Shown in pieces: positions 13,968 to 20,586 of a stretch of DNA of 35,057 nt. The position numbers were made by a program, and so were the translations under genes. Within the stretch, counting starts at the first letter, position 1, and each line of letters begins with the position of its first letter. This DNA is from a virus, in IMG/VR virus record IMGVR_UViG_3300020438_000124, positions 1-35,057 of that record, one strand, 5' to 3'. Below the pieces are notes generated by a model. It was not told the origin of the DNA. It searched no databases and worked only from the letters and a program-made list of their open reading frames with translations.

Positions 13968-14908
13968 TTAAATTCACACTGTACCATAATTTCAGTCAAT
14001 GCTGCCAACATATTGATCTCTTGGTCAGCAACAAAAGCAGATTGATACTGATACTTTGCGATCACCAGAACTGCTTCAGGAATACTTTGTGGTTTTAGTG
14101 ATTCATACATCACATCATACACGTTACGGAGAATTGTGTTTGTGTCATTATCCATGTTCTGGACAATCCACTTTCTCACATTGGGAAATTCTTTTCTGGC
14201 GAGGTAACCCACCAGGTCTTGAACATTGCTATTCGCAAATGTTGAAACAATACCCGTGTCAATAGAACCGTTCGCCGCATATCGTTGACACTCATTTAGA
14301 ACTCTTCGCCAATCGGGCAAATGCTTCTGAATAACCGCCGCAACAACCTTCTTATCTGCCTCCACATTCTCGGCAGCAAGAATTTGATTGAGTCTCTTGA
14401 AGAACTCGGCAGCGATACTTTGCTTCTCTTTACCTGTGAGTGCGAAGTCCACGACACTGCATCTGCTGTGTAGTGGTTCGATGATCTTGTTTTTGTAGTT
14501 ACATGTAAAGATGAATCTACAGTTGTTATAAAACGCCTCAATGTTTGCCCGTAGTAGGAGTTGTACATCGTGGGTTGTGTTATCAGCCTCATCAATAATG
14601 ATGACCTTGTGTTTAGCATCCGAGAAAAGTGATGAGGTCGAAGCAAATGACTTTGCTTGATTCCGTACAGTGTCCAGGAATCTACCTTCATCGGATCCAT
14701 TGATGACATAAAAATCTGCTCCAATTTCTTTACACAGCGCCTTAGCGACAGTGGTCTTACCTATTCCAGGTGGACCGGAAAGAAGTAGATTAGGCAACTC
14801 CCCTTTATTTACAAAACCTTTCAGTGTATCCTTGATATGACTAGGAAGAATACACTCATCAATAGTTTTGGGACGATACTTTTCGACCCAAAGAAAATCA
14901 TCACTCAT
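13964..14908 (-). CDS. 44: gp44 clamp-loader ATPase
   Basis: 314 residues (T4: 319). AAA+ motifs are Walker A GPPGIGKT (45-52), Walker B IIIDEAD (D106, E107) and the SRC arginine-finger motif (S148-R149-C150). Four copies with one gp62 open and load the gp45 clamp on primer-template DNA, and the loaded clamp also activates gp55-dependent late transcription in T4. ATG 14908 overlaps the AbrB-like gene by 8 bases. Confidence 0.97.
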   Translation of the reverse strand: MSDDFLWVEKYRPKTIDECILPSHIKDTLKGFVNKGELPNLLLSGPPGIGKTTVAKALCKEIGADFYVINGSDEGRFLDTVRNQAKSFASTSSLFSDAKHKVIIIDEADNTTHDVQLLLRANIEAFYNNCRFIFTCNYKNKIIEPLHSRCSVVDFALTGKEKQSIAAEFFKRLNQILAAENVEADKKVVAAVIQKHLPDWRRVLNECQRYAANGSIDTGIVSTFANSNVQDLVGYLARKEFPNVRKWIVQNMDNDTNTILRNVYDVMYESLKPQSIPEAVLVIAKYQYQSAFVADQEINMLAALTEIMVQCEFK

Positions 14909-15059
14909 TTCGTTTCCTCAAAGAAAAAGAACCATCATCATTAGGAGTCCACTCTAGCACGTCTCCTTCCTTCCAACCAGTTTTATCAATAAGTTCTTTG
15001 GGAAAAGTCAAAATTCCATCATCATCAACTTTACAAAAGAATCTTTCATTTTGACTCAT
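14901..15059 (-). CDS. AbrB/MazE-like small DNA-binding protein
   Basis: 52 residues from ATG 15059. The body VDDDGILTFPKELIDKTGWK then EGDVLEWTPNDDGSFSL matches the swapped-hairpin AbrB/SpoVT/MazE fold of transcription factors and antitoxins. A TTG 30 bases upstream is in frame, but ATG gives the compact domain and overlaps the previous stop by 14 bases. No toxin-like partner is adjacent. It may regulate the clamp operon or neutralise a host toxin; neither is shown. Confidence 0.82.
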   Translation of the reverse strand: MSQNERFFCKVDDDGILTFPKELIDKTGWKEGDVLEWTPNDDGSFSLRKRNE

Positions 15060-15216
15060 TAGGTTCTTCAGTAATTTGATATTCGACAACGTGTTTGACT
15101 GTACGCTTTCCCGTATGATCTACTGTTTGCCAAGTTGTCCACTTAGCATCAAGAAGTTTTTCCAAACTCTCAAACAAGTCGTTTGCTATTTCTTTATTGG
15201 TAGCAAAATTACTCAT
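15046..15216 (-). CDS. Hypothetical 56-residue protein
   Basis: ATG 15216 overlaps the preceding stop as ATGA; TGA is at 15046. The protein has an N-terminal helix (NKEIANDLFESLEKLL) and a beta hairpin-like part (WTTWQTVDHTGKRTVKHVVEYQI). No family is recognised. The tight overlaps on both sides and normal codon pattern support it as a gene. Confidence 0.72.
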   Translation of the reverse strand: MSNFATNKEIANDLFESLEKLLDAKWTTWQTVDHTGKRTVKHVVEYQITEEPNESK

Positions 15217-15392
15217 GACCAACGTTTAGTTTTAAGATACACAAGCATGTCATTACGAATATCCATGAGTTCATTAAAACACATTTGATTGTGAGCACAC
15301 TGACGTAGTTTGGGGTCTGGTTTTAGAACTGACTCAATGAAGAGATCAAGTCCTCGATTCCATTTGTCCTGTTTAGATTCGTTATCAAACAT
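15213..15392 (-). CDS. Hypothetical 59-residue protein
   Basis: ATG 15392 lies within the last codons of gp45 (8-base overlap). The same frame is open further upstream inside gp45, but that part is only gp45 read out of frame. The protein is helical and charged, with NRGLDLFIESVLKPDPKLRQ and two cysteines (RQCAHNQMC). Function is unknown; position suggests a replication accessory role. Confidence 0.7.
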   Translation of the reverse strand: MFDNESKQDKWNRGLDLFIESVLKPDPKLRQCAHNQMCFNELMDIRNDMLVYLKTKRWS

Positions 15393-16059
15393 TGTATTTG
15401 GAGTCTGGTTCCAGAGCGATAAAATACGTAAGGTTGAGAGCGTTGTTGACAAATCTTGCGAGGTTTTTTCGTGAGATGACAACTTGATAACTTCCTGGCA
15501 CAAGTTTGATGTTTTCGATCTTGAAGTTAAAGCAGAAATCAGCTGATGTTTCTCCAACTACGATCTGAAAATCATTAGAAGTATCGTTCTTACGGTCAGA
15601 GACCACAAGTTTTACGACACCTGCTTCGCCAACAACAGAAAGATCAGGTAGACCCAGGATGCCAGAAGATTTCATGATGCGTCGTAGTTGCTCATCCTGA
15701 ACAACAAACTCAACATCTTCAGAAGGTAATTGCATTTCCTTCTCAGGAGGAGCGATGATGACACTAGGGTCGCTAAAGAAATACTTTGAGCGATTCATCT
15801 TTCCCTCACGAATCATGGCATGAGTATCCTCAGTAGATACGTCGATTTCGGGATCGCGATACAATGCGACAGTATTCAGGAACTGTGGAAGGTCGTAGAT
15901 AGCAAAGTCCTTCGGAATATACTCCTCAATCTCTGCTTCTGCTAGCACATTCTGCATAGGAGAAATCGTGCGGATTTTACGTCCTTCCTTAAAGGAAAGA
16001 GACTGGTTAATAGAAGTAAAGTTCTGGAGGATCTTGTGGGTCTTATCGGACAGTTTCAT
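15385..16059 (-). CDS. 45: gp45 sliding clamp
   Basis: 224 residues, close to T4 gp45 (228). The N-terminus MKLSDKTHKILQNFTSINQS and the paired beta strands fit the trimeric PCNA-like clamp. It tethers gp43, and in T4 also acts as mobile enhancer for late transcription through gp55/gp33. TAATG overlap with the DUF3310 gene upstream. Transcription probably starts at the TTGACT-17-TATAAT promoter at 16388-16416. Confidence 0.95.
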   Translation of the reverse strand: MKLSDKTHKILQNFTSINQSLSFKEGRKIRTISPMQNVLAEAEIEEYIPKDFAIYDLPQFLNTVALYRDPEIDVSTEDTHAMIREGKMNRSKYFFSDPSVIIAPPEKEMQLPSEDVEFVVQDEQLRRIMKSSGILGLPDLSVVGEAGVVKLVVSDRKNDTSNDFQIVVGETSADFCFNFKIENIKLVPGSYQVVISRKNLARFVNNALNLTYFIALEPDSKYNV

Positions 16060-16364
16060 TATTGAGGATAGGTAGAGGTCTTTTGGTGGAGACCAGAAAA
16101 ATGGTATAGAAGCACACAGTAATGAATCGCTTTGAGGATATCTAGTTCAGATTTACCTCCTTTCTTACCAAAACGAGACAAGTACTTAATGGCATTTGAT
16201 CGTGTGAATGCTTCAGCATCACCGATGCTTTCAATCAAATCGAGAGTTTGTGTCTTGGACTCTGGAGAAGTATAGTGAGAACGATATGTACCGGCAAGAT
16301 ACTCTTCTAGTTCTTTCAGTGTCACATCTTCTTGATACTTCCAAAACCCTGCGGGTCTTGACAT
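16059..16364 (-). CDS. DUF3310-like protein
   Basis: 101 residues. The segment IESIGDAEAFTRSNAIKYLSR then FGKKGGKSELDILKAIHYCVLL matches the DUF3310 pattern, found in many phages; its function is unsettled, though it is sometimes called nucleotide kinase-related. ATG 16364 has no clear ribosome-binding site and lies about 17 bases after the predicted transcription start. It is first in the clamp operon. Confidence 0.8.
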   Translation of the reverse strand: MSRPAGFWKYQEDVTLKELEEYLAGTYRSHYTSPESKTQTLDLIESIGDAEAFTRSNAIKYLSRFGKKGGKSELDILKAIHYCVLLYHFSGLHQKTSTYPQ

Positions 16365-16387
16365 GAGATATTAATGTGGTTGCTCTT

Positions 16388-16416
16388 ATTATATCAGACA
16401 CCAACTATACAGTCAA
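16388..16416 (-). promoter_or_regulatory. Sigma-70 promoter of the gp45/gp44 operon
   Basis: The minus strand reads TTGACT (16416-16411), 17 bases, TATAAT (16393-16388), with TG one base before the -10 (TGATATAAT). It overlaps the stop of the oxygenase-like gene. Predicted start is near 16381. Confidence 0.75.
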
Positions 16417-16993
16417 CTGCTGCCTGCCAGTCAAGTGGATTATCGAAACGATAAGAAAAAGAAAACCTACGGCACTCAGTCCGAGCACAGTGCCATAATT
16501 CGTGCTCTTGTTCTGGACGGAATAGACCTACTCTCGCACTCCAACCGGGGGAGTCAGGCAGAGTTCTCAACTCATTATCCTTCCAACACCGAAAATAACC
16601 ATCACCAGTCTGAGACCAGTTAAACAATATAATCCATCCTGGGGCACCATAGTTCGTGTGCCATCCTACGAATCCACTAGGAGGATAGTACCCAAGCACA
16701 GGATTGTCAAGTGCTTTAGGGAATTTGTCTAGAATAAACTTCTGCCTTACCTTAAAATCAAATTCCTCACGCGGGGTTTCAGGGCAGGCAGCGTTCCTCA
16801 CAATCTGTACGGAAGGAACATCATGCCGTATTCCACGCTGAAGTATCATCTGAAGAAGTGGCACACTAGTTTCCCACACAGGATCTTTTACGATCTTATA
16901 TGGGAACTCCCATTCCTTATCAGAGATACACTTTTTTTCTACTTGCTGAAGAAACTTAGCAAACTCCTCACCAATCTCAATATTATCAAACAT
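16394..16993 (-). CDS. 2OG-Fe(II) oxygenase-like protein with HxN in place of HxD
   Basis: 199 residues with a jelly-roll oxygenase pattern: GYYPPSGFVGWHTNYG, WIILFNWSQTGDGYF, a VGLFRPEQEHELWH segment and the RRFSFSYRF end strand that usually binds 2-oxoglutarate. The usual HxD/E metal pair reads H112-T-N114, and the distal histidine may be H164 or H168. Asparagine would weaken or alter iron binding. The ATG directly follows a terminator T-run, so there is no Shine-Dalgarno; alternative starts are not obvious. It could be inactive or use a different metal set. Confidence 0.75.
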   Translation of the reverse strand: MFDNIEIGEEFAKFLQQVEKKCISDKEWEFPYKIVKDPVWETSVPLLQMILQRGIRHDVPSVQIVRNAACPETPREEFDFKVRQKFILDKFPKALDNPVLGYYPPSGFVGWHTNYGAPGWIILFNWSQTGDGYFRCWKDNELRTLPDSPGWSARVGLFRPEQEHELWHCARTECRRFSFSYRFDNPLDWQAAVDCIVGV

Positions 16994-17016
16994 AAAAAAA
17001 GGGGGTGTGCTCCCCC
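16994..17016 (-). terminator. Intrinsic terminator of the HLIP operon
   Basis: The minus strand forms GGGGG-AGCACA-CCCCC (17016-17001) followed by seven T. It begins in the TAG stop of the 45-residue gene, and its T-run touches the ATG of the next gene at 16993. Confidence 0.85.
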
Positions 17017-17153
17017 TAGTTATATTGGTATACTGGCGTCATCATTCCACCATCTGGTGGTCCATCATCATCTTCGTTAGTTTCTATAAAGAGGAGCATA
17101 AAGAATAAAGGTGCCAAGAAAAAAATAATTGCTTGTGCCCATTCTATGCTCAT
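17016..17153 (-). CDS. Mini membrane protein with acidic-proline tail (45 aa)
   Basis: ATG 17153 overlaps the preceding stop as ATGA; TAG is at 17016. One transmembrane segment (WAQAIIFFLAPLFFMLLFI) is followed by an acidic, proline/glycine-rich tail (ETNEDDDGPPDGGMMTP). Last gene of the HLIP operon. Function is not known to me; the tail would face one side of the thylakoid or inner membrane. Confidence 0.75.
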   Translation of the reverse strand: MSIEWAQAIIFFLAPLFFMLLFIETNEDDDGPPDGGMMTPVYQYN

Positions 17154-17215
17154 GATTTTCCTGCTATTGCTCCAATAGGAATAAGCATTAGCAATGCTGC
17201 CAATACAAATCCCAT
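17150..17215 (-). CDS. 21-residue membrane peptide
   Basis: ATG 17215 overlaps the hli stop as TGATG; stop TGA 17150 overlaps the next ATG. The peptide is one hydrophobic helix (MGFVLAALLMLIPIGAIAGKS). Its size and form recall the single-helix small subunits of photosystems and cytochrome b6f, but I cannot assign it to one. The exact overlaps on both sides are the main evidence for translation. Confidence 0.6.
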   Translation of the reverse strand: MGFVLAALLMLIPIGAIAGKS

Positions 17216-17322
17216 CACCAAATGCCTGGGATAATTTGTCCGGTCAATGCATACGCTCCGATAGCAGCGATGACTCCAAGCATTGCTAGGCGACCATTGA
17301 GACTTTCTGCGTTTTCGTTCAT
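17215..17322 (-). CDS. hli: High-light-inducible protein (HLIP), 35 aa
   Basis: A minimal HLIP: AESLNGRLAMLGVIAAIGAYALTGQ carries the chlorophyll-binding ExxNxR motif (E5-S-L-N-G-R) and one transmembrane helix, ending in IIPGIW. HLIPs bind chlorophyll and carotenoid and protect photosystems or chlorophyll biosynthesis during stress; phage copies are thought to keep the host photosynthesising. ATGA overlap with the 75-residue gene and TGATG overlap with the next gene. Confidence 0.93.
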   Translation of the reverse strand: MNENAESLNGRLAMLGVIAAIGAYALTGQIIPGIW

Positions 17323-17546
17323 GAACTTTCTCCTAGTGTAAGATAAAATTTAGTTTGATCTGATGGTGCGTTCTCATAGAATGAGATATCACCGTAAGTT
17401 TTGTGGTCTTTGTATCCAACCATACGACCTTTCGTATTTTGGATTGCTCCCATCATGGCAATGATTAGGAAGATTGCAGGTGGTCCAATGATAAGAGCAC
17501 CACCAATTACATAATAAGTGAGAAGTTCAAGTAGGGTGGGTTCCAT
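17319..17546 (-). CDS. Small membrane protein (75 aa)
   Basis: One long hydrophobic segment (YYVIGGALIIGPPAIFLIIA) is followed by a soluble tail (QNTKGRMVGYKDHKTYGDIS). The MEP start recalls PsbN, but the rest does not match it well, so I leave it unnamed. TGATG overlap before, ATGA overlap after. Its co-transcription with two HLIPs suggests a thylakoid membrane role. Confidence 0.78.
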   Translation of the reverse strand: MEPTLLELLTYYVIGGALIIGPPAIFLIIAMMGAIQNTKGRMVGYKDHKTYGDISFYENAPSDQTKFYLTLGESS

Positions 17547-17632
17547 CAGTAGGTTTCTGAGAGTTGTTCCACAGTATAACCGAGAAGGCAGAAAAAAGCA
17601 ACTGCCGTCACGGTGAAAATAACTTCAGTCAT
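17546..17632 (-). CDS. 28-residue membrane peptide
   Basis: ATG 17632 and stop TGA 17546 both sit in TGATG overlaps with the genes on each side. The peptide MTEVIFTVTAVAFFCLLGYT then VEQLSETY is one transmembrane helix with a short acidic tail. No family is assigned. Confidence 0.65.
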   Translation of the reverse strand: MTEVIFTVTAVAFFCLLGYTVEQLSETY

Positions 17633-17850
17633 CAGAATCCGAAGACCCCAAAGAAAAATACGCTACCACTGAAAGCATAAGAGACAACAGCAGCAACAAA
17701 TCCAACCATAGCAGTTCGTCCATTCAACTTCTCTGCGCTCTCGGCATATGACTCGTAACCGTAACGCTCTGCGTCCGTCTTAGAGACATACATTTGAGGC
17801 TCTCTGGCGAACAAATTTGTGCGTCCACCGTCTTCGGTTGTTACAGTCAC
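17632..17850 (-). CDS. hli: High-light-inducible protein (HLIP), 72 aa
   Basis: GTG start at 17850 with GGAG six bases upstream. A soluble N-terminus with YVSKTDAERYGYESYAESAE leads to the HLIP helix EKLNGRTAMVGFVAAVVSYA, containing ExxNxR and a transmembrane segment, then a Phe/Gly-rich end. It is the first gene of the six-gene chain and has its own strong promoter (17878-17906). Role as for other HLIPs: pigment binding and photoprotection. Confidence 0.93.
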   Translation of the reverse strand: MTVTTEDGGRTNLFAREPQMYVSKTDAERYGYESYAESAEKLNGRTAMVGFVAAVVSYAFSGSVFFFGVFGF

Positions 17851-17877
17851 GATACACTCCGTAATGTTTCTTCACAT

Positions 17878-17906
17878 AGTATATAGGAAATCTAAAGTTT
17901 TGTCAA
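17878..17906 (-). promoter_or_regulatory. Sigma-70 promoter of the HLIP operon
   Basis: The minus strand reads TTGACA (17906-17901), 17 bases, TATACT (17883-17878), a near-consensus promoter in the gap before the first HLIP. Predicted start is near 17871, about 20 bases before the GTG. Confidence 0.8.
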
Positions 17907-17910
17907 GTCA

Positions 17911-18117
17911 TCAGTCGTCGTTTCTGCCATAACGGATACAGGTCTTTTGGTTTTCTGCTGATGCTTTACACCATTGCCTAACGTAAGAATCTGCATCCAT
18001 AGTCATTGTGTAGTGAGCATGGTTATGAAGCATCCCAATCATAATCACCACCCCAATAGACATCACATTAAAGTGTGTAACAGGACTAGTGAGGATCCTT
18101 ATAAGATAATTTCTCAT
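17911..18117 (-). CDS. Small membrane protein (68 aa)
   Basis: ATG 18117 follows the T-run of a terminator directly. It has one hydrophobic segment (FNVMSIGVVIMIGMLH), a histidine cluster (HNHAHY) and a soluble tail with two cysteines (WCKASAENQKTC). No clear ribosome-binding site or promoter of its own; an internal ATG (MSIGVV) is an alternative. Expression may depend on terminator read-through. Function unknown. Confidence 0.6.
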   Translation of the reverse strand: MRNYLIRILTSPVTHFNVMSIGVVIMIGMLHNHAHYTMTMDADSYVRQWCKASAENQKTCIRYGRNDD

Positions 18118-18145
18118 AAAAAATGGGGATGCCGTCGCACCCCCA
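18118..18145 (-). terminator. Intrinsic terminator after the outer-membrane-like gene
   Basis: The minus strand forms TGGGGGTGC-GACG-GCATCCCCA (9 pairs, one G-T) followed by six T and then the ATG of the next gene. It lies 37 bases after the stop at 18183. Confidence 0.88.
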
Positions 18146-18182
18146 GTATAACATCTAGATGTTTATGTGTCTATATCAACGA

Positions 18183-18554
18183 TCAGAAATTATACTTGAC
18201 GCCAAGTTTACCACCGTATCCACGATCGACGTTGCTGTCGCCACTGCCCAGAAAGGACACTTCACCATATGCGCCGAGGTTCTCGGTCAAACCAAGACCC
18301 AAACCTGCCTTACCGGAAGGAACGGTGTCGCTCTCAGCACCATCAGGGGAGACTACGCTAGCGCCGCCCTGGACGTAGTATGATGCGTTATCGCCGAATA
18401 CGCCTTCGTACCCTACGTGAAGATCTGTCGTGGTTGAATTGTAGTCAGAACCCGTCCAACCAGCATTGGCTTCTACGTTGACGTAGGGACCTGCAAAAGC
18501 AGCGCCAGCGGATACGAACAGAGCAGCGGAGGCTGCGAATACAGATTTGATCAT
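18183..18554 (-). CDS. Outer-membrane beta-barrel-like secreted protein
   Basis: 123 residues with a classic signal peptide (MIKSVFAASAALFVSAGAAFA, cut before GPYV) and alternating glycine/aromatic strands (YYVQGGASVV, YGEVSFLG, YGGKLGVKYNF). The final phenylalanine fits the outer-membrane assembly signal. It is shorter than an 8-strand barrel usually needs, so it may be a minimal or periplasmic form. AAGG lies 10 bases before the ATG. The gene has a long leader and a dual early/late promoter. Role is unknown; altering the host envelope or blocking superinfection are guesses. Confidence 0.8.
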   Translation of the reverse strand: MIKSVFAASAALFVSAGAAFAGPYVNVEANAGWTGSDYNSTTTDLHVGYEGVFGDNASYYVQGGASVVSPDGAESDTVPSGKAGLGLGLTENLGAYGEVSFLGSGDSNVDRGYGGKLGVKYNF

Positions 18555-18634
18555 TTAAAAATACCTTTTAGTTACTTGCGGAATGGTTACCCGCAGATGG
18601 ATAGAGACATCGACTTGTCTCGTTGTTAAATATA

Positions 18635-18655
18635 CAACTGGCACAGTGCCAATTG
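18635..18655 (-). other. Inverted repeat in the leader of the outer-membrane-like gene
   Basis: An almost perfect palindrome centred on TGGCACTGTGCCA with flanking CAA/TTG arms. It lies between the promoter pair and the ATG at 18554. It could be a leader hairpin or a protein-binding operator. Confidence 0.45.
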
Positions 18656-18686
18656 TCACAACTCGTAATAAAATGAGTTGGTTCAG

Positions 18687-18720
18687 TATTTATAATACTT
18701 CAGATTTTAACATTTGTCAA
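18687..18720 (-). promoter_or_regulatory. Overlapping sigma-70 and late promoters
   Basis: The minus strand reads TTGACA (18720-18715), 17 bases, TATTAT (18697-18692), and the same bases continue as a perfect T4-type late box TATAAATA (18694-18687). The -35 overlaps the gp46 stop codon. One site could serve host-type early and gp55 late polymerase for the outer-membrane-like gene; the leader is about 130 bases. Confidence 0.7.
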
Positions 18721-20441
18721 GGGGCTAGCAGATTACGTAACTGCGAGAACCCCTTGACCTTTTCGAATTCTAGCACACTTTCGAACTTATCGTGCAGTTC
18801 CGACTTGTGTGAGATAATAAAGATATTCGCATCCTTAACGACGAAGCGGATAATCTTTAAAAACTCGTCGGTACCAAAACCATCCAGTGACGAGTCAAAT
18901 ACCTCGTCCATGATAAGAAGATTTGTAGCGACACTGTTCTTCATCCTTGCGATCTCTCGCCATGTAAACAGAAGTGCAAGATCGATTCTCATCTTCTCGC
19001 CTTCAGAGAACGAAGGATAGGAAAAGTTTTCGTGTATGGGTGACTGGATTTTTTCATTGAACTCACCATCTAAGGTAAAGTTAATGAAAAAATCCATCAG
19101 TTGTAAGTATCTATTGACCTGCTGATTGATAAGAGGCAAATACTTTTTAATAATGCTCGACTTTACGCCGTCATCCTTAAGAAGCACACTAGCTTGGAGA
19201 CTGTAATTGTAGTCTTCTTTCAGCGTTTCATGGTCTTGTAATATGCTCTTTAGTTGTCCCTTGTACTGACTTAACTTCTCATGTTCAGAATTTCTGTCCT
19301 CGATTCGATCGGTAAGAGTTTGAACTTCACGTTCCAATCTTGACCGTAATTTATTAGATTCAGATACCTGAACGTTTGTTTGAGAAACCTCATTCGAGAG
19401 TTTAGTAATCTCCCTTTGCAGTGCAGTGAACTTACGTTCTCTGCTTTCCTCCGCCTTGATAGCATCCTCAAGTTCTTTGAGATTATCATCAAATTTGGCG
19501 ACCGACTGCTGGAGCTGTACAGTTTTATTTACCCGAAACTCTTCCTCTATGGTTTGAGTACAGGTAGGGCATACCGAATTTTCATTAAAGAAACTTAGAG
19601 TATCACTTGTGTGAGATTTCTTTGACTGGATCTTTCCAAGGAATTTTCCCAGTTTTCTAAGCGTCTCTGAAGCATTGCCATAGTCTGCTGCTTCGTCCTC
19701 TTTGGTTTTAACACCTGTAAGGAGGGTTTCCACACGTTTCTGGTGCTTCGCAACTTCGGAATCGAGATCCAAAATTTGGTTCTGTTTATCTTGGATATCA
19801 TTCTGACCTGATTCCTCCGTTGACTTGATGAAATTCTGCTGCATTACTATTTTATCACCAATGCCTTCTTTTTTCAAGTCCAGCGTCTTCAGGCGGTCCT
19901 TGGAGTCCTTTATCCGTGCCTTTAGGAGGTCAGACATAGAAGAGAACACAGAGATGTCTAGGAGGTCTTCTATGACCTCTCTACGGTGTGCAGCAGATAA
20001 CTGCATAAAGGGGACGAAAGAAGCAGACCCAAGAATAACAATTTGGGTAAAGGACTTGTAATTGAGTTTGAGTATTTGTCCTTCCAGATACTTTTGTTGA
20101 TCCTTTGCATCAGCGTCTTCATGAAGTTTGTTTCCGTTACGTTTGATCGTAAAGATTGTTGGTTTGATACCACGCACAATTTTGTACTGTGTGCTGTTGA
20201 CAGCAAACTCAATCTCAACTACACAGTCTTTCTCATTCTGTGCGTTGATGATCTGCCCCTTATTAATCTTACGAAAGGGTTTGTTAAACAACGAAAAACA
20301 CAGAGCATCAAGCAACGTAGATTTACCAGCACCATTCTGACCGACGATGACAGTATTCTTTACGTTGTTTAACTTGATCTCTGTGAATTGATTGCCCGAA
20401 GACAAAAAGTTTTTATAACGAATAGTTTGGAACTCAATCAT
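18717..20441 (-). CDS. 46: gp46 recombination nuclease ATPase subunit (Rad50/SbcC-like)
   Basis: 574 residues from ATG 20441 (MIEFQTIRYKNFLSSG); an in-frame TTG 12 bases upstream is less likely. Walker A GQNGAGKS (34-41), a zinc-hook C291-P-T-C294 between two coiled coils, the ABC signature FSEGEKMRIDLALLF and Walker B LLIMDEVFDSSLD define a Rad50-type protein. With gp47 it resects DNA ends for recombination-dependent replication and host DNA breakdown. It overlaps the antitoxin-like gene by 8 bases. Confidence 0.96.
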   Translation of the reverse strand: MIEFQTIRYKNFLSSGNQFTEIKLNNVKNTVIVGQNGAGKSTLLDALCFSLFNKPFRKINKGQIINAQNEKDCVVEIEFAVNSTQYKIVRGIKPTIFTIKRNGNKLHEDADAKDQQKYLEGQILKLNYKSFTQIVILGSASFVPFMQLSAAHRREVIEDLLDISVFSSMSDLLKARIKDSKDRLKTLDLKKEGIGDKIVMQQNFIKSTEESGQNDIQDKQNQILDLDSEVAKHQKRVETLLTGVKTKEDEAADYGNASETLRKLGKFLGKIQSKKSHTSDTLSFFNENSVCPTCTQTIEEEFRVNKTVQLQQSVAKFDDNLKELEDAIKAEESRERKFTALQREITKLSNEVSQTNVQVSESNKLRSRLEREVQTLTDRIEDRNSEHEKLSQYKGQLKSILQDHETLKEDYNYSLQASVLLKDDGVKSSIIKKYLPLINQQVNRYLQLMDFFINFTLDGEFNEKIQSPIHENFSYPSFSEGEKMRIDLALLFTWREIARMKNSVATNLLIMDEVFDSSLDGFGTDEFLKIIRFVVKDANIFIISHKSELHDKFESVLEFEKVKGFSQLRNLLAP

Positions 20442-20586
20442 TCTCGGGTTCAATTAAATCAGCAGGAGCAGCAACAACTGCTCGACCATCTTCTAGACGA
20501 ACTAAAAAAGTTTGACCGTCTCGTTCAATTTTTTCCATATAATCATCAAAATTAGCATGAAAAGTTTCGAAATCAACTTCAATCAT
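20434..20586 (-). CDS. Phd/YefM antitoxin-like small protein
   Basis: 50 residues, ATG 20586 to TGA 20434. The pattern VDFETFHANFDDYMEKIERD then GQTFLVRLEDGRAVVAAPAD follows the Phd/YefM N-terminal fold: helix, strand, RDGQ turn, strand, and a hydrophobic VVAAPADL end. The toxin-binding C-terminal tail is almost absent (IEPEND). It overlaps the DUF3110-like and gp46 genes by 8 bases each, and no toxin is adjacent. It may be an anti-toxin device against host systems or a regulator. Confidence 0.75.
   Translation of the reverse strand: MIEVDFETFHANFDDYMEKIERDGQTFLVRLEDGRAVVAAPADLIEPEND

Noticed and set aside
17319-17546. PsbN or another named photosystem subunit for the 75-residue membrane protein
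   Set aside because: Only the MEP start and one helix agree; the long soluble tail does not fit, so no name is given.
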